From Pseudomonadota bacterium (lineage in GTDB: Bacteria; Pseudomonadota; Alphaproteobacteria; Geminicoccales; Geminicoccaceae), in the NCBI GenBank assembly GCA_030549795.1, contig JAUQQO010000009.1:1-64000 (forward strand): a stretch of DNA of 64,000 nucleotides, in the 5' to 3' direction. Numbering within the stretch: position 1 is the first letter of the stretch; the number at the start of each line of letters is the position of its first letter. Below, in pieces: positions 28,208 to 36,175 of this stretch. The notes beneath the pieces are model-generated. The model ran no database searches. It was not told the DNA's origin and saw only the letters and a list, made by a program, of their open reading frames with translations. Position numbers and translations under genes: made by a program.

Positions 28208-28224
28208 TGCAAAATCGGCGCCAA
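28208..28224 (-). promoter_or_regulatory. Sigma-54 (RpoN) promoter for the prkA operon
   Basis: On the minus strand TTGGCGCCGATTTTGCA matches the -24/-12 consensus (TGGCAC-N5-TTGCW): GG and GC are exactly 10 nt apart, and both flanking T and A bases fit. It lies about 100 bases before the prkA ATG. The homologous yeaGH operon of E. coli is known to be sigma-54 dependent, which supports the call. Confidence 0.7.
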
Positions 28225-28298
28225 GGCGCAAAACGGGCTGCGCGCCACCCGCGATTGGTTTCTTCGAAAAGGGGAGACGTCGATTACCAACCGTTACC

Positions 28299-28321
28299 CC
28301 CGAGGTCCGACCCGCCTCGGG
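28299..28321. promoter_or_regulatory. Dyad upstream of the sigma-54 promoter (possible enhancer site)
   Basis: CCCGAGG, 9 nt, CCTCGGG. It lies roughly 80-110 bp upstream of the sigma-54 match, where enhancer-binding proteins such as NtrC usually sit. It does not match the NtrC consensus, so the binder is unknown. A terminator is unlikely because no T-run follows. Confidence 0.35.
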
Positions 28322-28727
28322 TCACCGGCTGATATCGGATAATCCACGATTGAAAGAGGCCCCACTCGGCGCGGATCCGGGGCCGACCCGAGAACTCGGC
28401 GCGAGATGGTTTCGGTGCTTGCGCCCGATGCTCGTCACCTGCGAGATCGAGCCGGCCATAGGCCGACGCCGCGACGACCATCGGCTCGTGAACCGAACGC
28501 CCTCCGCCGATCTCCAGCTCCACACTGTGCAGTCTAGAAAAGAGCTGCGCCGCGTCAAGCCGATGCCGGCACTTTTTCAGCCCTCAAGAGCGCGCATTTC
28601 CCCTTTGGAGCGAACGCGCTTGGCGCAGCCGCCGGTGCAAGCTAACAGCACTCTACGCGCGCGCAGTGCCGACCCCGCGAGCGCGAGCGGGACCCTCGGC
28701 AGCGACGGCGCTTAAGGGAGGCTCACC

Positions 28728-29714
28728 ATGCTCACCACAGCGCGGCGGCGCAGCTGCCTTCGTATCGGCCTCATCGCGACCACGCTCCTCGCCTTCGGCC
28801 AAGCGGCTCTGGCAGCCTGGCCCCAGCGCCCGATCACCCTCGTGGTTCCCTGGGCGGCAGGTGGCGGCACGGATGCCACGGCGCGGATCATCGCCAAACT
28901 CATGGAGCCCGAGCTCGGCGTGCCGGTAAACGTCGTCAACCGAACCGGCGGTGCGGGCGTCGTCGGCCATTCCGCCATCGCCACTGCCTCACCCGACGGC
29001 TACACCATCGGTCTTATCACCTTCGAGATCGGCGCCATGCACTGGCAGGGGCTCACCGAGCTGTCCTGGAAGGACTACACGCCGATCGCGCTCATGAACG
29101 AGGACCCAGCCGGGGTCATCGTCCGCGCCGATTCGCCTTTTCGGACGGCGAAGGAGCTTTTGGACGCGATCAGAGCAGCGCCCAAAGGCCAGTTCAAGGC
29201 CTCCGGCACCGGGCAGGGCGGCAGCTGGCACATCGCCTTAGGGGGTATGCTCGCCGCCGCCGGCATGCCGGCCGACCAGGTGCAATGGGTTCCCTCCACC
29301 GGGGCCGCAACCGCGCTTCAAGACCTGGTGGCGGGCGGAGTCGACTTCGTCACCTGCTCGGTGCCCGAGGCGAAGGCGCTTATGGATGCCGGCAAAGTCC
29401 GCGCGCTTGCGATCATGGGCAAGGAGCGCAACCCGACCTTCCCGGACGTCCCCACCCTCAAAGAGGCGGCCGGCATCGACTTCGAGCTCGGCGCTTGGCG
29501 CGGCCTCGCGGGTCCTAAGGGCCTGCCCAAAGAGGTCACCGACCGGCTCGTGCCGCTCGCCAAGAAGGTCTTCGACAGCAAGGAATTCCAAGACTTCATG
29601 GCGAGCCGCGGTTTCGCCACCGTTTATCTGCCACCCGAAGAGTTCGCCATTTTCATGAAAGCGCGCGACGAATCGACGGGCGCAGTGATGAAAGCGCTCG
29701 GGCTCGCCAAATAA
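28728..29714 (+). CDS. tctC: TctC/Bug-family periplasmic solute-binding protein
   Basis: A 328-residue binding protein. A signal peptide (IGLIATTLLAFGQAALA) is followed by the Bug-family opening WPQRPITLVVPWAAGGGTDATAR and SPDGYTIGL. It follows a GGGAGG ribosome site. It captures a carboxylated solute in the periplasm and delivers it to the TctAB membrane proteins encoded directly after it. Tricarboxylates are the archetype, but Bug proteins vary widely and the ligand cannot be told. Confidence 0.95.
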   Translation: MLTTARRRSCLRIGLIATTLLAFGQAALAAWPQRPITLVVPWAAGGGTDATARIIAKLMEPELGVPVNVVNRTGGAGVVGHSAIATASPDGYTIGLITFEIGAMHWQGLTELSWKDYTPIALMNEDPAGVIVRADSPFRTAKELLDAIRAAPKGQFKASGTGQGGSWHIALGGMLAAAGMPADQVQWVPSTGAATALQDLVAGGVDFVTCSVPEAKALMDAGKVRALAIMGKERNPTFPDVPTLKEAAGIDFELGAWRGLAGPKGLPKEVTDRLVPLAKKVFDSKEFQDFMASRGFATVYLPPEEFAIFMKARDESTGAVMKALGLAK

Positions 29715-29741
29715 ACGGAAATCGCGGGCGGGGAGGAGAGG

Positions 29742-30218
29742 ATGCGGGTCCACGACGCCGTCTTGGGGATCCTCTTGCTCCTCCTCGCCGGCTTCATGGC
29801 GCACGCGGCGGCGGGCTTTCCGCCCATGCCCGGGCAACGCTTCGGCCCGGCACTCGTTCCCTTCCTGCTCGCCGCCGGCTTTGCGCTTTCGGGCCTCGTG
29901 CTGCTCGCAAGCGGCCTGCTTTCCGGACGTAGCCAGCCGCTTGTGAGCCTCGAGGGCTGGGGCGAACCGAAAAGCCGGCTTGTGGATGTCGCGCTCGTCT
30001 TGGGCGGCCTCGTCCTGCTCATCGTCTTTTGGCACACGCTCGGCTTTCTCATAAGCGCGACGCTCTATGCCACGCTCCTTGCGGGACGCTTGCGCGGCGG
30101 CCGCTATGCTTCTGCCCTGTTCGTCTGCGCCCCGCTCTGCTTTATCGTCGACTGGGTTTTCCGCCGCATCCTCCTCGTGCCTCTGCCCCAGGGCCCGCTC
30201 ACGGGGCTTTACTGGTAG
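29742..30218 (+). CDS. tctB: TctB-family small membrane protein
   Basis: A 158-residue protein with four predicted helices (VLGILLLLLAGFMAHAA; LVPFLLAAGFALSGLVLLAS; LVDVALVLGGLVLLIVFW; CFIVDWVFRRILLVPLP). It lies between tctC and tctA with a GGGGAGGAGAGG ribosome site. It is the small membrane subunit of the tripartite transporter. Confidence 0.92.
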   Translation: MRVHDAVLGILLLLLAGFMAHAAAGFPPMPGQRFGPALVPFLLAAGFALSGLVLLASGLLSGRSQPLVSLEGWGEPKSRLVDVALVLGGLVLLIVFWHTLGFLISATLYATLLAGRLRGGRYASALFVCAPLCFIVDWVFRRILLVPLPQGPLTGLYW

Positions 30219-30233
30219 ACCTCGACCCGTGCG

Positions 30234-31754
30234 ATGACCGCTTTCGAGACCGCTCTTGGCCTCGTCTTCGAGCCCTACACGCTCTCCATGATGCTCCTCG
30301 CCGGCGCCTTCGGCCTGTTCGTGGGGGCCATGCCCGGGCTCACGGCAACCATGGCCACCGCGCTTCTCGTTCCCGTCACCTTCTTCATGCCACCGGTGCC
30401 GGCGATCGCCATGCTGGTGACCGCCACAGCCATGGCCATCTTTGCCGGCGATCTTCCCGGTGCGCTCGTGCGCATCCCCGGCACCCCTGCATCCGCTGCC
30501 TACGTCGAAGAGGCCTATCGCCTCACGCAAAAAGGCCAAGCCGAACTGGTTTTGGGCTGCGGGCTCGTGTTCTCGGTCATCGGCGGTATCTTCGGCAGTC
30601 TCGTGCTCGCGCTCTCAGCCCCGGTCCTCGCCGAGTTCGCCCTCGGCTTTTCGTCGTTCGAATATTTCTGGCTCGCGCTCTTCGGCCTCTCTTGCGCGGT
30701 GTTCATCTCGACCGGTCGGCCGGTGAAGGGTGTGGTCTCGGTGCTCTTGGGTCTTGCGCTCGCCACCGTCGGCATCGATCCCACCGCCGGCTATCCGCGC
30801 TTTACCTTCGGCAGCGTCGAGCTCACCGGCGGTGTGTCCTTCATCCCCGCCATGATCGGCATGTTCGCCATGGCCGAGGTGCTGCGCTGGGTGACCTCGC
30901 CGCGCCGGATCGAGGACCTCGCCGCCCGCCAGAAGCTCGGCAACGTCTTCCGCGGCCAATGGCAGCTCTTCACGCGCTACCGCCTCAACGTCCTGCGCGC
31001 CAATCTCGTCGGCACCGCAATTGGCGTGCTCCCCGGAGCCGGTGCCGATATCGCCGCCTGGGTCACCTATGCGCTCTCCAAGCGTTTCTCCAAGGAGCCG
31101 GAAAAATTCGGCACCGGCCACATCGAGGGCATGGTGGATGCCGGCACCGCCAACAACTCCGCCCTCGCCGGCGCTTGGGTCCCGGCCCTCGTCTTCGGCA
31201 TCCCCGGCGATTCGATCACCGCGATCGTGATCGGCGTGCTGTTTATCAAGGGCATGAACCCGGGACCGACGGTGATGCTGCATAACCCCGAGTTCCTCTA
31301 TGCCATCTTCATCATTTTCGTGCTCGCCAATGTGTTGATGCTGCCCTTGGGTTGGCTCGCCATCAAGATCTTCCGCCAGATTTTGCTCATCCCGCGCGAG
31401 TTCTTGATGCCCTTGATCCTTATACTGTGCGTCGTCGGCTCGTTCGCTATCAACAATTCGGTCTTCGGTGTGGGCATCATGCTCGCCCTCGGCGTGCTCG
31501 GATGGCTCATGGAGGCCAATGGCTTTCCCATTGCGCCGGCGATCTTGGGCCTCGTGCTGGGCGAGATGATCGAGAGTCACTTCATGACCTCGATGATCAA
31601 GGCCAACGGTAACCTGTTGGCCTTCTTCGAACGGCCCGTCTCCGCAGTCCTCGGCGTCGTCACGCTCGTGGTGTGGGGTTGGATCCTCCTCGCCCAGCTG
31701 CGCTCTATGCGCCGCAGCACGCGCCCGCCCCACGATCCCGCTTTGATCCGGTGA
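30234..31754 (+). CDS. tctA: TctA-family large membrane transporter subunit
   Basis: A 506-residue permease with about 12 membrane helices. It has the family blocks GAMPGLTATMATALLVPVTF near the N-terminus and GTAIGVLPGAGADIAAWVTYAL plus GMVDAGTANNSALAGAWVPAL in the middle. It transports the TctC ligand using an ion gradient. The last 4 nt overlap the next gene (GTGA). Confidence 0.95.
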   Translation: MTAFETALGLVFEPYTLSMMLLAGAFGLFVGAMPGLTATMATALLVPVTFFMPPVPAIAMLVTATAMAIFAGDLPGALVRIPGTPASAAYVEEAYRLTQKGQAELVLGCGLVFSVIGGIFGSLVLALSAPVLAEFALGFSSFEYFWLALFGLSCAVFISTGRPVKGVVSVLLGLALATVGIDPTAGYPRFTFGSVELTGGVSFIPAMIGMFAMAEVLRWVTSPRRIEDLAARQKLGNVFRGQWQLFTRYRLNVLRANLVGTAIGVLPGAGADIAAWVTYALSKRFSKEPEKFGTGHIEGMVDAGTANNSALAGAWVPALVFGIPGDSITAIVIGVLFIKGMNPGPTVMLHNPEFLYAIFIIFVLANVLMLPLGWLAIKIFRQILLIPREFLMPLILILCVVGSFAINNSVFGVGIMLALGVLGWLMEANGFPIAPAILGLVLGEMIESHFMTSMIKANGNLLAFFERPVSAVLGVVTLVVWGWILLAQLRSMRRSTRPPHDPALIR

Positions 31755-33031
31755 GCGCGCTTCCCCGCCCCCTCGCCGAACGGGACTTTGCGCTCTTCTT
31801 CGTGGCCCGTCTTGTAAGCGGCGTGGCGCTGCAGATCGCCCATGTCGGGCTCGGTTGGCTCGTCTGGGAGCGCACCGCCGATCCCTTTGCCCTAGGCTTG
31901 TTGGGCCTGCTCGCTTTCGTGCCCTCCCTCTTCCTCGTGCTTCCCGCCGGCCACCTCGCCGACCGCGTGGACCGCCGCCTGCTCGCCGCCGCCGGCTGGT
32001 CGCTCGCGGCGATCGCCATGGTCGGCCTTTTTGCCCTTGCGCTTTCGAGCACGCTTAGGGTGTGGCCAGTCTTTGCGCTTGCCTTTCTCTTGGGCTGTGC
32101 CCGCAGCCTCGCGATGCCGAGCCAAGCGGCGATCGTCCCGAGCCTGGTGCCACCGGCTCAGTTGCGCGAAGCGATCGCCCTTTCCTCGATGGCGTTCCAG
32201 ACCTCGCTCGTTGCCGGCCCCGCACTCGGCGGTCTGTTGTGGCTCTTGGGCGGCGCCGCGGTCTTTGCCGCTGCACTTTGTGGCTTTCTTATCGCCTCGT
32301 GCTTGATGCTGGCGATCGCCCCAAGACCCCTCGCGCGCTCCGGCGAGCCCGCGAGCCTTCAACGGCTGTTGCTCGGTTTTCGCTTCATCCGCGCCAATCG
32401 GGTGATCTTGGGCGCCATCTCGCTCGATATGGTGGCGGTGATGCTGGGCGGGGCCACCGCGCTTTTGCCCATCTTTGCCAAGGACGTCTTGGATGTGGGG
32501 CCGTTGGGCTTGGGGGCGCTGCGCGCCGCTCCAGCCGTGGGTGCGCTCGCCACCGCTGCCTTCCTCGCCCGCTTCCCGCTCGAGCGTCGGGTGGGGCGCC
32601 GGATGCTCACCGCCGTCGCGGTCTTCGGCCTCGCCATGGCCGGCTTCGGCCTCTCCAGGAGCTTTCCCCTTTCCCTTCTCCTGCTCGCGCTCGCCGGTGC
32701 GGCCGATATGGTGAGCGTGGTCGTCCGCCAAACCCTCATCCAACTCGAGACGCCGGATGCGCTGCGCGGCCGGGTGGCGGCGGTAAACTCCCTTTTCATC
32801 GGCGCGTCCAACGAGCTCGGCGAGTTCGAATCGGGCGTGGTTGCCGGTCTTATCGGCGCAGTACCGGCAACCGTGCTCGGCGGGCTCGGCACAATAGCCG
32901 CAGCTCTTGTGTGGGCGCGGCTGTTTCCCGAGCTCGCCCATCGCGACCGGTTCGATGCCAAGAGCTCGGCTGCGCGCTCAACCCACTGCGAAAATGAGAA
33001 GGGCAGGGCCGACGCCCTGCCCTCTTCGTGA
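31751..33031 (+). CDS. MFS transporter (EntS-like exporter family)
   Basis: A 426-residue major facilitator with 12 helices. The start is GTG overlapping the tctA stop by 4 nt. The first cytoplasmic loop carries the MFS signature (AGHLADRVDRRLL), and the central half-repeat begins near LLGFRFIRANRVILGAI. It resembles EntS/DUF894-type exporters rather than sugar symporters. Coupling to the tct genes suggests it exports a product or analogue of the imported acid, but this is inference. The C-terminus overlaps a terminator hairpin. Confidence 0.88.
   Translation: MSALPRPLAERDFALFFVARLVSGVALQIAHVGLGWLVWERTADPFALGLLGLLAFVPSLFLVLPAGHLADRVDRRLLAAAGWSLAAIAMVGLFALALSSTLRVWPVFALAFLLGCARSLAMPSQAAIVPSLVPPAQLREAIALSSMAFQTSLVAGPALGGLLWLLGGAAVFAAALCGFLIASCLMLAIAPRPLARSGEPASLQRLLLGFRFIRANRVILGAISLDMVAVMLGGATALLPIFAKDVLDVGPLGLGALRAAPAVGALATAAFLARFPLERRVGRRMLTAVAVFGLAMAGFGLSRSFPLSLLLLALAGAADMVSVVVRQTLIQLETPDALRGRVAAVNSLFIGASNELGEFESGVVAGLIGAVPATVLGGLGTIAAALVWARLFPELAHRDRFDAKSSAARSTHCENEKGRADALPSS
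33001..33022. terminator. Hairpin terminator shared by convergent genes
   Basis: GGGCAGGGC-CGAC-GCCCTGCCC, a perfect 9-bp stem, followed by TCTTC on the plus strand and preceded by AAAATGAGAA. It lies inside the last codons of the MFS gene and faces the alkaline phosphatase gene, so it can stop transcription from both sides. Confidence 0.65.
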
Positions 33032-33053
33032 TCGCGGTAGCGGCCGAGAGCGC

Positions 33054-34529
33054 TCAGTTGGCGCGCGCCCGCTGCTCGGCTGCGACCGCGGCGATGACGA
33101 GCCGGCCGATGTCGGTGTTGTCGTGGTAGCGCCGGATGTCGCCGAAACCCACGAGCGCCGTGTGAGGATCCTCCTTGGTGGTCAAGGCGAGCAGCTGCTC
33201 CGCACCGGGCCCCGCTGCCCACACCGGCACGAGCTCGTTGGTGTGCGTATCATAGTGCCAGCTGACCTCCGGCACCTGCCCCTTGCCGCGGTTGACGATC
33301 GGTTGGAAGGCGAAGCGGTCGCTTTCCGGTCCATAGAGCATGCCGTTGCCGTGGTCGGTGGTGACGATCACGAGATTCTCGGCGAAGCCGCCGTTCGCTT
33401 CGATCCAGCGCACGACGGCGCGCACGGCACGGTTGAAATCGACCTGTTCTTCTATCAAGCGCTCGATGTCGTTGGCGTGCGCCGCCCAGTCGACGGCTCC
33501 TCCTTCGATCATCAAGAAGAAGCCACGCTCATTTTTGGAAAGGACATTGAGCGCCGCCAGGCTCATGGTCGCGAGATCGGGCACATTGGCGTTGAGATTG
33601 CCCATACCTTTACCCGAACGATTGAACTGTAACGTATTGTGGACCTGTGCCACACCTAAGACTTTGGGTTTATCGAGCTTGAGTTCGCCTTTGGCCAATT
33701 TCTCGAAATCAGCCTTGGTCTCGATCCACTGGTAGGAAGTGCGCCCGGTCACGGCTTTGAAGTAGGTATCGGGTCCGCCCACATATTGGAACGCCTTGTC
33801 GCCCGCCGGGGTGCGGTAGCGGCCGTCATTGTCGAACATGGGATGGCCGGCACCGATGATGACATCGCACAGACCATCCTCGATCATCTCACGTCCGATC
33901 TCGGCATAGTTGTTGCGGCTGATGTTGTGAGCAGCAAATGCAGCCGGCGTCGCATGACTGATCTGCACCGAACTCACCACACCGGTGCTCTTGCCAGCGG
34001 ATTTGGCGAAGTCTGCTACCATCTTGACCGGCTTGCCGTTATTGTCGAAGTTGATGGAATTGTTGTAGGTTTTGATACCCGCGGAGAGCGCCGTACCCGC
34101 CGCCGCGCTATCCGTGTAATTTTTCTTGACGTATTCATAACCCGCGAAATAATTTTGGTACTTTTTCTTGGTGATTTCACCGCCCAGATCGCCCTGGCCG
34201 GGCAAGAGCGACCAGGCCGCCGCCGGGTCGTAGGAGACTTTCGGCGTCTGATCGTTGGTCGGTTTGTCGCTCGTGTTGAGGGGATAAGTCGTCATGAGCG
34301 TCTTGACCGGAAAACGGTCGTAGACCTGCTCGCCCAGCTTGCCGAACTCGAAATAGCTCGCAGCATTCCAGGTGTGGAAACCGGCACCGTCACTGATCAT
34401 CAGGATGACATTCTTGGGCCGCGAGCCCTGCCAGCCTTGAGCGGAAGCGAGGCGAATGACCGCCGGAGCGGCAAGAGCGGTGGCAGCGGCAGTCGACAGA
34501 AGCGCAAAGCGTCGACGGGAGAGATTCAT
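33054..34529 (-). CDS. Alkaline phosphatase, Tat-exported
   Basis: A 491-residue phosphatase. The twin-arginine signal SRRRFALLS at the N-terminus implies folded, cofactor-loaded export. The nucleophile is S141 in YTDSAAAGTALSAG. The metal-site motifs follow the family order: MISDGAG, MIEGGAVDWAAHAND, TTDHGNG and THTNELVPV. It releases phosphate from organic esters in the periplasm. The middle of the gene uses visibly more A/T-ending codons than its neighbours, which may mean recent acquisition. Ribosome site GAGAGGAG precedes the ATG. Confidence 0.93.
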   Translation of the reverse strand: MNLSRRRFALLSTAAATALAAPAVIRLASAQGWQGSRPKNVILMISDGAGFHTWNAASYFEFGKLGEQVYDRFPVKTLMTTYPLNTSDKPTNDQTPKVSYDPAAAWSLLPGQGDLGGEITKKKYQNYFAGYEYVKKNYTDSAAAGTALSAGIKTYNNSINFDNNGKPVKMVADFAKSAGKSTGVVSSVQISHATPAAFAAHNISRNNYAEIGREMIEDGLCDVIIGAGHPMFDNDGRYRTPAGDKAFQYVGGPDTYFKAVTGRTSYQWIETKADFEKLAKGELKLDKPKVLGVAQVHNTLQFNRSGKGMGNLNANVPDLATMSLAALNVLSKNERGFFLMIEGGAVDWAAHANDIERLIEEQVDFNRAVRAVVRWIEANGGFAENLVIVTTDHGNGMLYGPESDRFAFQPIVNRGKGQVPEVSWHYDTHTNELVPVWAAGPGAEQLLALTTKEDPHTALVGFGDIRRYHDNTDIGRLVIAAVAAEQRARAN

Positions 34530-34917
34530 GGGGCAGCTCCTCTCGAACTCCGCACGCTTCTTTAACCAGCGATGTCAACCATCTCGTGACAACCAAAGAG
34601 GCTCGCTTGGCGGGCTCGTCGCCAACGCGAGCTGCGGCACTTGGGTGGGTTGTTGCGATCGGTGCGGCGCGATCGGCCGAAGGCTCCTGGTCCGGTGATT
34701 TGCCCTTTTGAGGATCGCTGCGGGCGCCGGGATGCGCTCCAAAGCTCAGGCCAGGCGCGCCCCAGCTGCTTTGGGGCCCGCACTTGGCTTTGACCGGCCT
34801 TTAAAGAGGTGCCATCGCACCGCGCGGCACGGGCCGGCCCGAAGTGCTCACTCGGTTCTTGACCGGTGCGCGCGCGGCGTGCACGCGCGCGACTGAAAAG
34901 TGGCTGGAGCGCTGAGC
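34530..34917. other. Intergenic region upstream of alkaline phosphatase and gtrA-like gene
   Basis: Divergent promoter region of 388 bp. No protein-coding frame is convincing. The phosphatase side carries three TGGTT-type repeats (described separately). The gtrA side is G+C-rich with CG runs near 34867-34891. Confidence 0.6.
34559..34595 (-). promoter_or_regulatory. Three direct repeats upstream of alkaline phosphatase
   Basis: On the minus strand TGGTTGTCAC, TGGTTGACAT and TGGTTAAAGA follow each other at 13-14 nt, ending 30 bases before the ATG. The middle one contains TTGACA and could be a -35 box. The period differs from the 11 nt of a classical PHO box, so a different phosphate- or redox-type regulator is possible. 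Confidence 0.4.
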
Positions 34918-35355
34918 GTGGCGCATCGGGAAAGGGGGATGGGCATCGAACGGGGGCGACACCGCCCACTCGTGCGCCAGATCCGGCGCTTTGCGAGCAC
35001 CGGGGTGGTCGCAGCCGTCGGCCATTACGGGACGCTTGTGCTCGCGGTCGAGCTTTTGCGCCTCGCCCCCGCCGCTGCGGCGGCGGCTGGTTATGTGGTG
35101 GGCGGGGTGATCGCCTATCTCTTGAACCGGAACTGGACCTTCGAGAGCAAGGCTAAGCACGAGCGCGCGATCCCGCGATTTCTTCTCGCCAATGCGGTTG
35201 CCCTTGCGCTGACCGCTGCGCTCATGGCTCTTTTTACAGGTCCTTGGGGGGTGCACTATCTGCCCGCCCAGCTCGTCACCACGGGGGTGGTGATGGTGTG
35301 GAACTTCCTCGCCTATCGTTATTGGACCTTCGCTGTCCCGGCGCGGCGGGATTAA
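34918..35355 (+). CDS. GtrA-family membrane protein
   Basis: A 145-residue protein with four helices (VVAAVGHYGTLVLAVELL; AAAAAAGYVVGGVIAYLLNR; LLANAVALALTAALMALF; QLVTTGVVMVWNFLAYRYW). The NRNWTFES and YRYWTF motifs are the GtrA signature. GtrA proteins are thought to flip an undecaprenyl-phosphate-linked sugar. The GTG at 34918 has GGAG at 8 nt; an ATG at 34939 is possible. The convergent methyltransferase gene overlaps its stop by 4 bp. Confidence 0.88.
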   Translation: MAHRERGMGIERGRHRPLVRQIRRFASTGVVAAVGHYGTLVLAVELLRLAPAAAAAAGYVVGGVIAYLLNRNWTFESKAKHERAIPRFLLANAVALALTAALMALFTGPWGVHYLPAQLVTTGVVMVWNFLAYRYWTFAVPARRD

Positions 35356-36170
35356 GGGGTTTTGTATGCGAAAAAGGTCATTCGATTGGGATCAAAGCCG
35401 AGATTGCGCGGGCTGCGCTCGGCTGCAAAACCATTGCTGCGCAGAAGAGCCACGAGATGCTCCGGAGCCCAGCGGGTAAGTCCGAGGCGACGGCGCACGC
35501 GCCCGTATTCGCCGACCGCAAGGGTCACAAGGCCGCCTAAGGCAGCGAAAAGAAAACCGTGCTGCGCAGCGGTACGGAGGAGATTGAACGTATCGGCAAC
35601 AAAAGAGGTATCGGGAGGCAGCACATCTGCCAACACGAGTTTTCCGCCCGGAGCGAGTTTGCGGCGAAAGACGGGGAGAAGGCGCGCGAAATCGTCGTGC
35701 GCGAGATATTGGAGAACCGAGACGACGACCAGAAGATCGAGCGTTTCCTCGCCGACTTGCGGATCGTCGATGCTGCCGATCACGCTGATGCGCGGATGGC
35801 CGGCATAACGCCGCGCGAGGTCGACTCGGATGGGCTCGGCCGCCTCGCACAAGAACAAATGGCGGCAGCGTTCGGCGACCCGATGCGCTTCGAGCGCCTC
35901 TCCGCAACCGAAGTCGAGCACCACCGCCTCATCGCTCGGCACGAGCGCGATGAGCTCGTCGGCGATGCGGGCGTAATGCACCCTGCGGTGTCGTTCGTTG
36001 ACGTAGATGCGGTGCGGCCGGCTCCAAAAGGCGAGCCAGCGCGCCGAAGCGCGCCCAGCGCTCGGCTCCCCCGCTCGCGCGATCGCTCCCTCTTCGCGTC
36101 CAAACGACGCCCGCTTAGCCGCGCAGCCCGGCTTCGCGATCACCGCGCGCTCCATGATGCGCTCGTCCAT
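35352..36170 (-). CDS. SAM-dependent methyltransferase (class I)
   Basis: A 272-residue methyltransferase. SAM motif I is VVLDFGCGEALEAHRVAE, motif II lies near LFLCEAAEPIRVDLARR, and the acidic post-motif is DLLVVVSVLQYLAHDDF. The ATG lies 6 nt after the GtrB-like stop, with AAGG before it; the longer open frame upstream is a shadow of that gene. Its place between glycosyltransferase-type genes suggests a sugar or lipid-linked acceptor, but substrate is unknown. Confidence 0.85.
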   Translation of the reverse strand: MDERIMERAVIAKPGCAAKRASFGREEGAIARAGEPSAGRASARWLAFWSRPHRIYVNERHRRVHYARIADELIALVPSDEAVVLDFGCGEALEAHRVAERCRHLFLCEAAEPIRVDLARRYAGHPRISVIGSIDDPQVGEETLDLLVVVSVLQYLAHDDFARLLPVFRRKLAPGGKLVLADVLPPDTSFVADTFNLLRTAAQHGFLFAALGGLVTLAVGEYGRVRRRLGLTRWAPEHLVALLRSNGFAAERSPRNLGFDPNRMTFFAYKTP

Positions 36171-36175
36171 GTGCC

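Larger units (their letters stand above)
28110..28727. other. Divergent regulatory region prkA / tctC
   Basis: Over 600 bp without a supportable gene between the prkA and tctC starts. It holds the sigma-54 promoter match for prkA and, further upstream, a 7-bp-arm dyad (CCCGAGG...CCTCGGG, 28299-28321). A plus-strand frame of 121 codons in the tctC half has no recognisable domain. Confidence 0.6.

Noticed and set aside
34572-34595. PHO box upstream of the alkaline phosphatase
   Set aside because: TTGTCAC and TTGACAT resemble half sites but are 14 nt apart rather than 11; listed only as repeats.
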